Shown here piece after piece: positions 24,940 through 35,377 of a DNA stretch of 46,131 nt. The notes beneath the pieces were generated by a model that was given only the letters and a program-made list of their open reading frames with translations, searched no databases and was not told the DNA's origin. The DNA is from DASQHY01 sp035602605. GTDB taxonomy: Bacteria > Acidobacteriota > Terriglobia > Acidiferrales > UBA7541. The stretch spans positions 1-46,131 of the forward strand of contig DATNLZ010000114.1 in assembly GCA_035602605.1 (NCBI GenBank). Direction: 5' to 3'. The stretch's first letter is position 1; every line of letters begins with the position of its first letter. The position numbers and the translations under genes are program-made.

Positions 24940-27291
24940 GTGCCGACTCGAATTATTCTTCTTCTGACCTCGACCGTTGCATTGTTGATCTGCCAGCGCG
25001 TCACCGCGCAGTCGGCTTCCCAGCCGTCCCACTCCTCAGCAACTTCCTCCAGCCTCAACGATCCAGCTTTGGAAAATAAAGTCAGCTCGCTTCTAACGCG
25101 AATGACCCTCGAGGAAAAAATCGGTCAACTCGTCCAATACTCTGCCGGTCAACGTACCGGTCCTGGAACCGGCCGCAGCGATTACGCCGACATGATCAGC
25201 AAAGGCGAGATCGGGGCATTATTCAACATAACGACAGCTCTGCAGGTCAATGCGCTGCAACGTATCGCTATGGAGAAGTCGCGTTTGCACGTCCCACTGC
25301 TGTTCGGTCTCGATGTGATTCATGGATTTCGCACGGAGTTTCCCATCCCGCTCGGCCTTGCTTCGTCCTGGGATCCCGGGCTCGTAGAGCGCACAGCGCG
25401 CGTGGCGGCACGTGAAGCCTCCGCGAGTGGTGTTCGCTGGACGTTTTCTCCCATGGTGGATATCGCCCGTGATGCCCGTTGGGGCAGAATGGCTGAAGGC
25501 TCCGGCGAAGATCCCTATCTCGGAGCGGCAATGGCCCGTGCGTACGTAAAAGGCTATCAGGGCGCGCGGCTCGATGCGCCGGACAGTATCGCTGCCTGTG
25601 CAAAACATTATGTTGGTTATGGAGCGGCGGAAGGCGGCCGTGAGTATAATTCGGTCGAAATTTCCGAGCATACGCTGCGGCAATTCTACCTGCCCCCGTT
25701 CCGTGCGGCCGTGGATGCTGGAACGCTCACGCTTATGAGCGCCTTCAACTCCATCAACGGAGTTCCCGCGTCGGCTAATGCGTTCACTCTCAAACAAATT
25801 CTTCGCAAAGAGTGGGGTTTCCGGGGCATCGTCGATAGCGACTGGACTTCTGTGGCAGAGCTTATTGCTCATGGCATCGCCAATGATGGTGCCACCGCGA
25901 CACGCAAAGCCTTCCTGGCCGGGGTGGATATGGACATGGCCAGCAGCCTTTACCACGATAATCTGCTGAAGCTGGTCCATTCCGGGCAAGTGCCTGAGGC
26001 GGATGTCGATGAAGCCGTGCGCCACGTTTTGGGCGTGAAATTTGCGCTGGGCCTATTCGAACATCCGTACGCCGACGAAAAACAGGAAGCCGCAGCGATG
26101 CTGCAGCCGGAAAGCATCACGCTGGCGCGGACGGCTGCGGAGCGCTCGTTTGTCCTTCTGAAAAATTCAGCGGCCGCCGGTGGAACTCCCGTGCTTCCCC
26201 TAGCGCTCGACGTGAAAAGCATTGCGTTGGTAGGGCCGCTGGCGGATGACGCTCCAGACATGCTCGGTTCCTGGGGAGCCCAGAGTAAGGCGGAAGATGT
26301 CGTGACGCTTCGCACAGCGCTCACCGAGCGATTGGGCCCCGACCGAATTCACTACGCGAAGGGCGCCGGTATTCTCAATGGTTCGGACGAAGAGTTATCG
26401 GCAGCCGTGGCAGCCGCTCAACAATCCGATGTGGTGATTCTAGCGCTGGGGGAGAATGCCCGGGAAATGACCGGCGAAGCCGCTTCGCGCGCTCATCCCG
26501 GCCTACCGGATCGCCAGAAGGAGCTTCTCAAAAGTGTCGTGGCCATCGGCAAACCGGTTGTGCTTTTGCTGTTCAGCGGGCGGCCGCTGCCACTTCCCTG
26601 GGCATTTGATCACGTCCCCGCCATACTGGCTGCGTGGTTCCCCGGCATACAGGCGGGACCCGCGCTCGTGCGTACGCTCTTCGGCGATTCGAATCCCAGC
26701 GGAAAGCTAGTTGTCAGCTGGCCGCGTAGTGTGGGTCAGGAGCCTTTGTACTACAACTCTCTGAACACCGGACGCCCGGCCGGCGACACCGATCTCACAC
26801 GGCCCCCGGCGAATGGGCCCGAGAAGTATGTCTCCCGCTACATCGACGAGCAGAACACTCCGCAATTTCCTTTCGGATACGGACTCTCCTACACTAGTTT
26901 CAAGTATGGTCAACCGAAGTTGAGCGCCGCGAGGGTGATTTCCCAGGCGCTGAATGCTGCCATCCACCAGAATACCGAAGCTACTCGATCCCCGCTGACC
27001 GTCAGCACCGAAGTAGCCAACGTCGGTGGGCGCGCCGGAGAAGAAATCGTGCAGCTTTATATCCGGCTACAAGGTACCAGCGTAGCCCAACCGGTGCGCG
27101 CCCTGGAAGGCTTTCAACGCATTGCCTTGGCGCCGGGCGAGTCCCGTCAGGTGACCTTCGCCGTCGCGCCTCAAGCGTTCGCTTTCTGGAACGCTCAAAA
27201 CCAGTTTGAAACCGAGCCGGCTCGCGTGACGTTCTGGATTAGTCCAGACTCCGCTCGCGGCGCAGAAGTCACGCTCGATATTGCGCCGTAA
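24940..27291 (+). CDS. Secreted GH3 beta-glucosidase (BglX-like)
   Basis: This 783-residue glycoside hydrolase starts with a signal peptide (PTRIILLLTSTVALLICQRVTAQ). The GH3 N-domain contains FSPMVDIARDARWGRMAEG, a CAKHYVGYG motif and GIVDSDWTSV with the predicted nucleophile D301. The C-domain follows (ALVGPLADDAPDMLGSWGA, VVILALGENAREMTGEAASR), and a fibronectin-III-like domain closes the protein (VSTEVANVGGRAGEEIVQLY). It cleaves terminal beta-glucosyl residues from oligosaccharides in the periplasm. The start is GTG 24940 with GGGAG about 10 nt upstream. It precedes a secreted surface protein, a TonB-dependent receptor and a glucoamylase-family gene on the same strand. Confidence 0.93.
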   Translation: MPTRIILLLTSTVALLICQRVTAQSASQPSHSSATSSSLNDPALENKVSSLLTRMTLEEKIGQLVQYSAGQRTGPGTGRSDYADMISKGEIGALFNITTALQVNALQRIAMEKSRLHVPLLFGLDVIHGFRTEFPIPLGLASSWDPGLVERTARVAAREASASGVRWTFSPMVDIARDARWGRMAEGSGEDPYLGAAMARAYVKGYQGARLDAPDSIAACAKHYVGYGAAEGGREYNSVEISEHTLRQFYLPPFRAAVDAGTLTLMSAFNSINGVPASANAFTLKQILRKEWGFRGIVDSDWTSVAELIAHGIANDGATATRKAFLAGVDMDMASSLYHDNLLKLVHSGQVPEADVDEAVRHVLGVKFALGLFEHPYADEKQEAAAMLQPESITLARTAAERSFVLLKNSAAAGGTPVLPLALDVKSIALVGPLADDAPDMLGSWGAQSKAEDVVTLRTALTERLGPDRIHYAKGAGILNGSDEELSAAVAAAQQSDVVILALGENAREMTGEAASRAHPGLPDRQKELLKSVVAIGKPVVLLLFSGRPLPLPWAFDHVPAILAAWFPGIQAGPALVRTLFGDSNPSGKLVVSWPRSVGQEPLYYNSLNTGRPAGDTDLTRPPANGPEKYVSRYIDEQNTPQFPFGYGLSYTSFKYGQPKLSAARVISQALNAAIHQNTEATRSPLTVSTEVANVGGRAGEEIVQLYIRLQGTSVAQPVRALEGFQRIALAPGESRQVTFAVAPQAFAFWNAQNQFETEPARVTFWISPDSARGAEVTLDIAP

Positions 27292-27613
27292 CGTTTCCAC
27301 GTTAATCGAACAGAGTCACTATGGATCTGCGGGAGGAGCCAACACAGCGTACTCTTTGCGCGCTTTATAAGTGATTTACGGTTTTTGCGCATTTCAACAT
27401 TTTCCACCATACATGATTCCTTCATCGGTAATACAGGACTCGCCTGATTCCCGTCGGTCTGCGACCATACTACGTTCTTGCCCCAACCCCCAGGACTCGC
27501 AATGAGGCGAGTGGTTGACTCACCCTGTTAGGCCACACCATCGACCAGGGTCGCACCCTTAGAACTCTTTCAGTTGTCAAAGCTGCTCAAGATCTTTCGC
27601 GGAGGCACCGACC
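27292..27613. other. Intergenic region, 322 bp, with a small hairpin
   Basis: This gap lies between the GH3 gene and the large surface protein. It contains the hairpin ACTCGC-AATGAG-GCGAGT (27495-27512), and a neighbouring ACTC can compete for the GAGT arm. No riboswitch consensus was recognised. GGAGG at 27601-27605 is the ribosome site of the next gene. Confidence 0.35.
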
Positions 27614-30600
27614 ATGACGTCGTCCCAAGCCGTTTCCAGCACGCTTCAACGTTATCTGCCTACCTTCAACACGCCGATAGCGGCCTGGGCATTGGCTATC
27701 GTTGTTGCCCTGCTGTGGACCCTGGTGAGCGCGCCGCGGCTGACCGCTCAAGGCCCGGTCAACGTATGGACGTATCACAACGACAATGCCCGCACGGGTC
27801 AGAACCTGAATGAAAGTGCTCTCACCCCCGCCAACGTCAATCCGAGCCAATTTGGCAAATTGTTTTCTTACTCTGTCGACGGCTACGTCTACGCCCAGCC
27901 GCTGTATATGTCCAACCTGGCAATCCCCGGCCAAGGTACGCGCAACGTGGTTTTTGTGGCCACGCAACACGACACTGTTTACGCCTTCGATGCCGACGGC
28001 AACGCTCCCGGACAGCTTTGGAAGGTCAGCTTTATCAACCTCGCGCTAGGAGTCACCCCGGTTCCTCAGCCCGACGTCCTTAACGCAGACATCGTGCCGG
28101 AGATTGGGATTACGGGAACGCCCGTCATTGACTTGACCAGCGGCACCCTTTACCTCGTGGCTAAGACCAAAGAGGTCGGTAGCGGCGTGCCACACTATGT
28201 TCAAAAACTACACGCCCTTGACGTGGCCACCGGGGCGGAGAAGTTTGGCGGACCGGTGGTTATCGGAGATACCGTCTTTAATCCTCCCCCCGAGACCTAT
28301 ACGAATAACACTCCAATCTCGGTCCCGGGCACGGGCGACGGGAGCGAGGGTGGCTTGGTGAAGTTCAACGCGCTGCGTCAAAACCAGCGGTCTGGTCTGG
28401 TCCTGTCGGGGAGCCGGGTTTACGTCGCCTGGGCTTCGCACGGCGACACTCGCCCTTATCACGGATGGGTGGTGGGCTACAACAAGGCGACGTTAGCGCT
28501 TGAAACCTTGTTCAATGTCTCACCGAACGGACGATTTGGCGGCATTTGGATGGCGGGCGGAGCACCCGCGGCGGATTCCAGTGGTAATTTGTTCTTCGCA
28601 ACCGGCAACGGCACATTTGCCATTACTCCCACCGACACCTGTGGCGAGTGGCAAGACGCGGATGGACACGCTCCCCCCTGCAACCCAGCTTATGGCGATA
28701 GCGTCCTGAAGCTTTCGACCAGTGGCGGATTAAGCGTGGCCGACTTCTTCACACCCTTCAACCAGCTCGTTATGGAAAGATCTGACCAGGATCTGGGCTC
28801 CGCCGGGGTGCTGCTGCTGCCAGATCAGCCAGGATCGCACCCACACGTGATGGTCACGTCGGGGAAAGGATTTGGCAAGATCTACCTCATAGATCGTGAC
28901 AGCCTGGGGAAATTCAACCCGACCTTTGACAATGTCGTGCAGGTTTTACCAGAGCGGAGCGTCGCCGGTGGCGCGTTCGATACCCCCGCCTATTTCAACG
29001 ATGGAATCCACCAATTGATCTATTACCAGGGTTTGGATGATGTCCTGAAGGCCTTCGAGATTAGTAATGGACTACTTTCCCCTACTCCATTCTCGAAAGC
29101 AAATCCGCCGCCATTTTTCTATCCGGGCGCAACGCCCAGCATATCGGCCAGCGGAACGAGCAATGGCATCGCCTGGGCCTTGAACGTGAATGGCCTTTTC
29201 GGCAGGCGCCCGGATGTACTGTTCGCTTATAACGCAACTGCTTCCCCTACCCTGACGCAACTTTATAGTACGAGCGATACCGGGCTCCGCGATCAACTTG
29301 ATGTGGGCGTAAAGTTTACAGTACCCACGGTGGCCAACGGCAAAGTCTATGTGGGCACGCAGACCAGCCTCGCCGTGCTGGGGCTTTTTCCGACCAGCAG
29401 CTCACTACCTAACGGCGCTCCCGCGAACCTGACCGCGACGGCAGTTTCTTCTTCGCAGATCACTCTAACCTGGACCAATACCGCCACTAACGCTACCGGG
29501 GTCAAGATCGAGCGGTCCCTCGATGGGATCAGTTTTACGCAGGTCAATACGGTGGGTCGTGATGTGAACACGTACAGCGACAACGGACTCTCTCCTTCCA
29601 CGCTGTATTTCTACCGTGTTCGAGCGACCAACCAGGTTGGCGACTCCCCGAATTCCAACATTGCTAGCGCGAAAACAAAGCCTGCGCCGCCGGTCTTGCA
29701 AGTCGCGGATATCCGCGACGGGCAGATCCTCCTGACCTGGACTAGCGCGCCCGACCATGCTCGCTACACCGTCGAGCGGTCCGTGGATGGCATCAATTTC
29801 GTTGCAATTTTCACCACGGCTAACGCCAGCACCACAAGCTTCACGGACACCAACCGTGCGCCCGGGACGTACTTTTATCGCGTGCTGGCCTTCAACGCGG
29901 CTGGCGATTCATCGGCTTCCAATATCGTCAGGGCTACGATAGGGCCTTTGAACATTGATCACTCCGGTGGGTTCACGAGCAATTCTGACCTTACCGCGAA
30001 TGGCAGCACGCAATTCGTCGAGAGTGTTGCTCGGCTAACGGACATCGTTGCGGGCCAGGCGGGCACCTTCTTCACCAATGAGAGGGTGGGTATCAGGAAT
30101 TTCAGCAGCACATTCAACGTCCGCATCCACGAGGGCACCTTCCCGAGAGGCGACGGCTTCGCTTTTGTCCTCCAAAGTAACGATCCGAGGCAGCTCGGAC
30201 GCAGTGGCGGCCAGCTCGGTTATTTCGCAATCCTCAACGGAGTGGCCGTGACGTTCGATGTACTTCACAATTCGACGGGGCTGGTGGCAGGCAGACATTT
30301 CCCAGGTAGTGCGCCGGTCCCCGGCAGTGGCGACTTCCACGTTCCTCTGAACGGGACCGGCATCAATCTGCAAAGCCAGACTACCAAGAAGGTAGATTTG
30401 ATGTATAGCGGAACTACGTTGACGGTGACGATAACCGACCTGTCCAGCATGGCGACCTTCGGTACGTCGTATACCGTGGATATCCGTTCGCTCGTGCGCA
30501 GCGACTCGGCGTTTGTGGGCTTTAGTGGAGGGACAGCCCTCTACACCGCCCTTCAGGACATCCTGACCTGGAGATTCGATGCTCATGAAGAAATTCTGCC

Positions 30601-31579
30601 GCCCCGAGCGCCAGACGGTGAGCAGGTGACCTCGGTTGTTCGCCACGATCACGATCGATCGAACGTCGCGATCACCTGGAAATCCCATAACTCGTTTACG
30701 GCACAGGGCTTCAACATCGAGCGGTCCACCGATGGCAGCAACTTCACGCAGATCGCCACGGCCGCTGTTACCGCCGGCAGCTTTACGGATCAGAAGCTTG
30801 GAGGTAGCACGTACTATTATCGAGTACGGGCCTTCGATAGTAGCCAGCGTCTTTCGGTTCCCTTAAATGTAGCCAGTGTGGTGATAGGTGGTGGCGATAA
30901 TCCCGCTGCTTTTGATCACTCGGCGGGTTTTGCCAGGCACTCCGACCTTACTGCCAACGGCACTGGGTTTTTCACCGGTACGCGCGTCCGGCTAACCGAT
31001 GACAGGATCGGCGACGCCGGCACCGTGTGGATTCCCGTCAACAGCGGGGTGGGTCTGTCGAATTTCTCCACTACGTTTACTCTGCAAATTCGCCCCGGCG
31101 TTATCATTCCTCCGCCTCTGGCTGATGGGATGACCTTTACGATCCAGGGTAACAGCCCCACGGAGCTCGGAAGCGAAGGCGGCGGACTCGGTTACTTCAG
31201 CATCCGCAACAGCATCGCCGTGGTGTTCGACCTGATCAAAGACGGAGGCAACTTGACCGGGCTGTATACCGACGGGCAGTTCCCCTGTTGCGGCAACGGC
31301 ATTTCTGTGCACGTGGCCAACGGCGTCGATTTGAGAAACGCGAATCCGAAGAGGGTCGTTCTGTCTTATGACGGCACCCTAACCGAGACGATAACGGACC
31401 TGACCACGATGGCGACTTTCACTACTTCCTACCCGGTAGATATACCTTCGAAGGTGGTAGTGGGTAATAGCAACCTGTTCTATATAGGCTTCACTGGTGG
31501 CACGGGCGGGCTGGCCGCCGTTCAGGACGTTCTGACATGGACGTTCCAGCAAACTGACGTGGACATTCCACAACCCTAG
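27614..31579 (+). CDS. Large secreted PQQ-propeller / FN3 / lectin-like modular protein
   Basis: This 1321-residue protein has an N-terminal TM or signal segment (about 23-46, ending RLTAQ). A PQQ-like beta-propeller (about 50-590) has blade motifs such as VVFVATQHDTVYAFDADG and KVYVGTQTSLAVLGLF. Three fibronectin-III domains follow at about 597-690, 691-776 and 994-1092, each with the signature (V/I)ERSxDGxxF. Two related L-type-lectin-like domains lie at about 777-992 and 1094-1317, each opening DHSxGFxxxSDLTANG and containing LGYFxIxNxxAVxFDx. The order is propeller, FN3, then two FN3-lectin units. Such proteins likely bind extracellular glycans; no catalytic centre is visible. ATG 27614 has GGAGG 8 nt upstream. 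A TonB-dependent receptor follows. Confidence 0.82.
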   Translation: MTSSQAVSSTLQRYLPTFNTPIAAWALAIVVALLWTLVSAPRLTAQGPVNVWTYHNDNARTGQNLNESALTPANVNPSQFGKLFSYSVDGYVYAQPLYMSNLAIPGQGTRNVVFVATQHDTVYAFDADGNAPGQLWKVSFINLALGVTPVPQPDVLNADIVPEIGITGTPVIDLTSGTLYLVAKTKEVGSGVPHYVQKLHALDVATGAEKFGGPVVIGDTVFNPPPETYTNNTPISVPGTGDGSEGGLVKFNALRQNQRSGLVLSGSRVYVAWASHGDTRPYHGWVVGYNKATLALETLFNVSPNGRFGGIWMAGGAPAADSSGNLFFATGNGTFAITPTDTCGEWQDADGHAPPCNPAYGDSVLKLSTSGGLSVADFFTPFNQLVMERSDQDLGSAGVLLLPDQPGSHPHVMVTSGKGFGKIYLIDRDSLGKFNPTFDNVVQVLPERSVAGGAFDTPAYFNDGIHQLIYYQGLDDVLKAFEISNGLLSPTPFSKANPPPFFYPGATPSISASGTSNGIAWALNVNGLFGRRPDVLFAYNATASPTLTQLYSTSDTGLRDQLDVGVKFTVPTVANGKVYVGTQTSLAVLGLFPTSSSLPNGAPANLTATAVSSSQITLTWTNTATNATGVKIERSLDGISFTQVNTVGRDVNTYSDNGLSPSTLYFYRVRATNQVGDSPNSNIASAKTKPAPPVLQVADIRDGQILLTWTSAPDHARYTVERSVDGINFVAIFTTANASTTSFTDTNRAPGTYFYRVLAFNAAGDSSASNIVRATIGPLNIDHSGGFTSNSDLTANGSTQFVESVARLTDIVAGQAGTFFTNERVGIRNFSSTFNVRIHEGTFPRGDGFAFVLQSNDPRQLGRSGGQLGYFAILNGVAVTFDVLHNSTGLVAGRHFPGSAPVPGSGDFHVPLNGTGINLQSQTTKKVDLMYSGTTLTVTITDLSSMATFGTSYTVDIRSLVRSDSAFVGFSGGTALYTALQDILTWRFDAHEEILPPRAPDGEQVTSVVRHDHDRSNVAITWKSHNSFTAQGFNIERSTDGSNFTQIATAAVTAGSFTDQKLGGSTYYYRVRAFDSSQRLSVPLNVASVVIGGGDNPAAFDHSAGFARHSDLTANGTGFFTGTRVRLTDDRIGDAGTVWIPVNSGVGLSNFSTTFTLQIRPGVIIPPPLADGMTFTIQGNSPTELGSEGGGLGYFSIRNSIAVVFDLIKDGGNLTGLYTDGQFPCCGNGISVHVANGVDLRNANPKRVVLSYDGTLTETITDLTTMATFTTSYPVDIPSKVVVGNSNLFYIGFTGGTGGLAAVQDVLTWTFQQTDVDIPQP

Positions 31580-31605
31580 TCGCAGTCGCACCTGCCTGAT
31601 TTTTC

Positions 31606-31629
31606 GGGGCAGACGAGAATGTCTGCCCC
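31606..31629. terminator. Hairpin after the surface-protein gene
   Basis: GGGGCAGAC and GTCTGCCCC make a perfect 9-bp stem with a 6-nt loop (GAGAAT), 27 bp after the stop of the large surface protein. It lacks a following T-run, so termination efficiency is uncertain; it may also protect the 3' end of the transcript. Confidence 0.5.
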
Positions 31630-31787
31630 GCGTCGGGGGAACACGATGGCGTGCTGGCGGTGGTATGTCACCGTGACCCAACCCGCCACCAACGTGTCGA
31701 CCAATTTTTTCTCGAATGCGGCGGGTGACTTCACCAACCGGCTTCTTCCATCTGCATCGAGCCAACCATTCGGCTACTGGAGGGGTT

Positions 31788-34700
31788 ATGTCGTCTCGTG
31801 TGTTATTTGTGCTCGCGTTGGGGTTTCGTATGCCAAAGGCACTTCTTCGTGCCTGCTTGGTTGGCTGCGGGTCGCTTTTGCTTTCGCTGCTGCTGTGCGT
31901 CGCTGGGTACGCGCAATATCGGGCCGGTATCCAGGGAGTAGTCACCGATATCAGTGGCGCGCTGGTGCCCGATGCGGCCGTCACACTCACCAGCAACGAA
32001 ACCAATATTTCGCGCACCACGAAAACAAGCGAGAGTGGCGTTTTCACGCTGTCCGGTCTGGCGCCAGGCGCGTACAGCGTTGTTGTTGAGAAGCCGGGTT
32101 TCACGAAAAAGATCCTGAACGACGTTCGTGTCGATGCGGAGCAGATGCGATCGCTCAACGTGCAATTGGAGGTCGGTTTAGTCACGGAGTCGGTCACGGT
32201 CAGCGAGAGCTCAGTCGCGCTCCTTGACACGCAAGCGGCGGCGATCGGCGGAACCTTCACCTCGAGAGACGTCGAAAATCTGCCTTCCATGGGTCGCGAT
32301 CCCTTCCAATTGATACGGCTCACGCCGGGGGTCTTTGGCGATGGAGCACAGACGAGGGACGGCGGGACGACCACCATGCCCGGCTCCAATAGGCCGTCGG
32401 CCGGCCCTGCCAACAGCATCTTCTTCATCGAGAACGGACCCCAGATCACCGCCAATGGCACACGCCCGAATTCGAACCTCATCCAGGTCGATGGCGTGGG
32501 CGTCAATAGCGTGTCGTGGGGCGGGTCGGCCGTGCTCACGCCCAACGAGGAGTCCATAAAAGAAGTCAGGGTTATCGCCAGCAACTACAGTGCCGAGAAC
32601 GGCCGGAATAGCGGCGCGCAGATCATGATCATCTCTAAGAACGGCACGAACCAACTCCACGGCTCTGCATTCTTCAAGTGGCACCGCCCGGGCCTGAATG
32701 CCTACCAGCGGTGGAACGGTCCCGGAAATCCGTCCCCGGTAAGGCGCGACGACAACCGGTTCAATCAAGAAGGCGGCGGCATAGGCGGACCCATTCTGAA
32801 GAACAAGTTGTTCGCCTTCTTCTCCTACGAGACGCTGCGCAACTCTGCGATAGGATCGACGATCACTTGGTTCGAAACGCCGCAGTTCCTGCAAAGCGCG
32901 GGACCGGCGGGCAGCATAGCCAGAAAGATGCTTTCCTTTCCGGGACAGGCTCCTCTCACCGCGGGGCTCACATCGCAGACCTGTGCACAGGTCGGCCTTC
33001 CTGCAACCCAGTGCCGCGACGTTCCCGGTGGTCTGGATCTCGGATCTCCGCTGACCACCGCGCTCGGCACCACCGATCCGACCTTTGGCAAGCCAGGCAC
33101 CCCTTTTGGCATTGGCAAGGGCTTCGATGGAATTCCCGATGCCATGCGCGTCGTTACCGCCACCCCACGCAGCAGCACGAATGCGCAGTACAACGGACGC
33201 CTCGATTACCAGGCGACGCAGGGAGATTTGATCGCCTTCAGTATTTACAGGGTACCGACGCATTCTCTTAGCATTAACGGCCGTGCGCGCGAGCTAAGCC
33301 GCTGGACCAGCGACAGGCTCTCCCAGTCCTTCACCGGGATTTGGAACCACACCTTCTCTGGCACCATGCTGAATGAGGCCCGATTCGGTGCAAGTGGCTG
33401 GAACTTTAACGAACTCGAGTCGAATTCCCGGCCTTGGGGCCTGCCAACCAGCACGATCGATTCGTACGGTAACGTGGCCTTTCCCGGATGGGGCCTGGCT
33501 GGCCCCGGCGTCTTCGATCAGGGAACCTGGAGTGCGCGCGACATGCTGAACAAGATACGCGGGAGCCACTCCCTCAAATTCGGCGGTGAATTCTCGCGGT
33601 CAAAGTATCTTGACGATAGCGCCGGGTCGGCGCGACCCACCTACAACTTCCGAAACCTATGGAGCTATGCCAATGACGCACCCTACCAGGAGAGCGGCAA
33701 TTTCGATCCTCTGACGGGGAAACCGTCGGACAATCGCAAAGACCTGAGATTCAATATCATAGCGTTCTACGTGCAGGACGACTGGAAGGTCAAGCCGAAC
33801 CTCACGGTGAACCTGGGTCTTCGCTGGGAATACTATTCGCCGCTCAGTGAACTACATGGTCTAATCAGCAACCCGGTACTCGGCGCGGGCCCGGCGGCAC
33901 TGACCGGGTTGACCATAAGAAAGGGAGGCGACCTGACTGCGACCTCCAAAAGGAATTTTGGGCCGCAGGTCGGTTTTAACTGGAGTCCCGGCTCGCTGCT
34001 TGGACACGACTTCCAGAACAAACTGGTTCTGCGCGGTGGTTTCGGAATTGGTTACAACACGCAACAGCTAGCGACTCTTTCGAACGGGCGAAGCAACCCG
34101 CCTTTCACCCAGAGCCTGACCCTCAATTCCACCAATTGCTGCATTCTGTATTCCGTTCCGAGCGACATCAACTCGTTCACTGGGTATCCCTCGAACCCGG
34201 ATACCATCAACACGTTTGACCCGGATACTGGACTGCCCAACAAATCGATTGGCGGAGCGAAAGTGAACTTGCAGGGATTCCCGAGCTACCAGAAGACGCC
34301 GGTCACCTATCGCTACTCGCTCGATGTGCAGTACGATCTGGGGCACAGTTGGGTGGCAACGATCGGGTATCAGGGCAGTCAAAGCCGCAACTACAGCCTT
34401 CAGCTTCCCCTCAACCTGATCTACTATGCCAACCGGAATCCCAAGGTGAACTCCCTCGCCTGGTTTACCAACGACGGGGCGGCTCATTACAATGCTTTGC
34501 TCACCGAGATCCAACATCGATTCTCGAACACGTTCACGATCGACTTTCAGTATCGATTGAGCAGGACTACCGATCAGGGCTCGCAGGACTACTACACTGA
34601 CCTGTATCCGTTCGACCTCAACACCTGGAACGGGCCGTCGGATAACGATGTTACTCACAATTACAAGTTGTGGGGAGTGTGGAGTCCGACAATCTTCAAG

Positions 34701-35258
34701 GGTAGCCATAGCTGGCTGGAGATGGTAGCAGGGGGCTGGACGCTCAGCGGGATTCTCAATACCCATTCGGGGTTCCCATGGACGCCGACGTACAACACCC
34801 GCGTAGACCTGGTTTATCCGAACAGCGGTTACCGCAATCTGCGGCCTGGCCAGTATTTAGGCGGCGCGGGCAGCGAGTACAGCAACGCCACCTTCCAGAG
34901 GCCCAATGGCAACTTCCCAAACGGAGCGCTTGCCTATTTCACCCTGCCGGCATTCTCAACAACGGCCATTCCTCCCGCGGCGGGGGTCGGCCGCAACAGC
35001 TTCCGCGGACCGCGCTATTTTGGTTTGGACATGACACTTGCCAAAGCCTTCGGATTACCGAACATGAAGATTCTTGGCGAGCACGCGAAGCTCAACCTTC
35101 AGGTCAATGCCTATAATGTGTTCAACAAACTGAACCTCAACCCGACCCCCACCACCTCGATCAGCAACGATGGCGTGACCAGCAATCCGCAGTTCGGACA
35201 GGTGCAGGGCGCGTTTGCGGGCCGTATCGTGGAGCTGCAGGCAAGGTTCAGCTTCTAA
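31788..35258 (+). CDS. Oar-like TonB-dependent outer membrane receptor
   Basis: This 1156-residue receptor starts with a signal peptide (to about residue 43, LLCVAGYAQ). A carboxypeptidase-regulatory-like domain follows (about 48-125; GIQGVVTDISGALVPDAAVTL), then a plug domain (IQVDGVGVNSVSWGG) and a long beta barrel ending in the typical outer membrane C-terminus VELQARFSF. This architecture, without a SusD partner, is widespread in Acidobacteriota. It should import large ligands, probably glycan fragments given its neighbours, using TonB energy. ATG 31788 is chosen for GGAGGGG 2-4 nt upstream; ATG 31830 would give a shorter classical signal peptide, and ATG 31716 has no ribosome site. Long antisense frames over this gene are shadows. 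Confidence 0.92.
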   Translation: MSSRVLFVLALGFRMPKALLRACLVGCGSLLLSLLLCVAGYAQYRAGIQGVVTDISGALVPDAAVTLTSNETNISRTTKTSESGVFTLSGLAPGAYSVVVEKPGFTKKILNDVRVDAEQMRSLNVQLEVGLVTESVTVSESSVALLDTQAAAIGGTFTSRDVENLPSMGRDPFQLIRLTPGVFGDGAQTRDGGTTTMPGSNRPSAGPANSIFFIENGPQITANGTRPNSNLIQVDGVGVNSVSWGGSAVLTPNEESIKEVRVIASNYSAENGRNSGAQIMIISKNGTNQLHGSAFFKWHRPGLNAYQRWNGPGNPSPVRRDDNRFNQEGGGIGGPILKNKLFAFFSYETLRNSAIGSTITWFETPQFLQSAGPAGSIARKMLSFPGQAPLTAGLTSQTCAQVGLPATQCRDVPGGLDLGSPLTTALGTTDPTFGKPGTPFGIGKGFDGIPDAMRVVTATPRSSTNAQYNGRLDYQATQGDLIAFSIYRVPTHSLSINGRARELSRWTSDRLSQSFTGIWNHTFSGTMLNEARFGASGWNFNELESNSRPWGLPTSTIDSYGNVAFPGWGLAGPGVFDQGTWSARDMLNKIRGSHSLKFGGEFSRSKYLDDSAGSARPTYNFRNLWSYANDAPYQESGNFDPLTGKPSDNRKDLRFNIIAFYVQDDWKVKPNLTVNLGLRWEYYSPLSELHGLISNPVLGAGPAALTGLTIRKGGDLTATSKRNFGPQVGFNWSPGSLLGHDFQNKLVLRGGFGIGYNTQQLATLSNGRSNPPFTQSLTLNSTNCCILYSVPSDINSFTGYPSNPDTINTFDPDTGLPNKSIGGAKVNLQGFPSYQKTPVTYRYSLDVQYDLGHSWVATIGYQGSQSRNYSLQLPLNLIYYANRNPKVNSLAWFTNDGAAHYNALLTEIQHRFSNTFTIDFQYRLSRTTDQGSQDYYTDLYPFDLNTWNGPSDNDVTHNYKLWGVWSPTIFKGSHSWLEMVAGGWTLSGILNTHSGFPWTPTYNTRVDLVYPNSGYRNLRPGQYLGGAGSEYSNATFQRPNGNFPNGALAYFTLPAFSTTAIPPAAGVGRNSFRGPRYFGLDMTLAKAFGLPNMKILGEHAKLNLQVNAYNVFNKLNLNPTPTTSISNDGVTSNPQFGQVQGAFAGRIVELQARFSF

Positions 35259-35377
35259 AATCCACGGAGGATCCCGACAAAACGGCTTGGCACTATTGCG
35301 GCGGCCGCAACTTGTTCGGCCGCTCTGCCTTTGACGGCGAGCCCAAGGCCCTTACCTTGATCGAAGATAGAGGCACA

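Noticed and set aside
27495..27512. Hairpin upstream of the large surface protein considered as a riboswitch
   Set aside because: Only a 6-bp stem is seen and no known aptamer core was recognised.
32211..33263. Long minus-strand frame (350 codons) over the TonB-dependent receptor gene
   Set aside because: The plus-strand receptor is clear by motifs. The antisense translation has no recognisable domain and a shadow-like composition; the same holds for 31379-32584.
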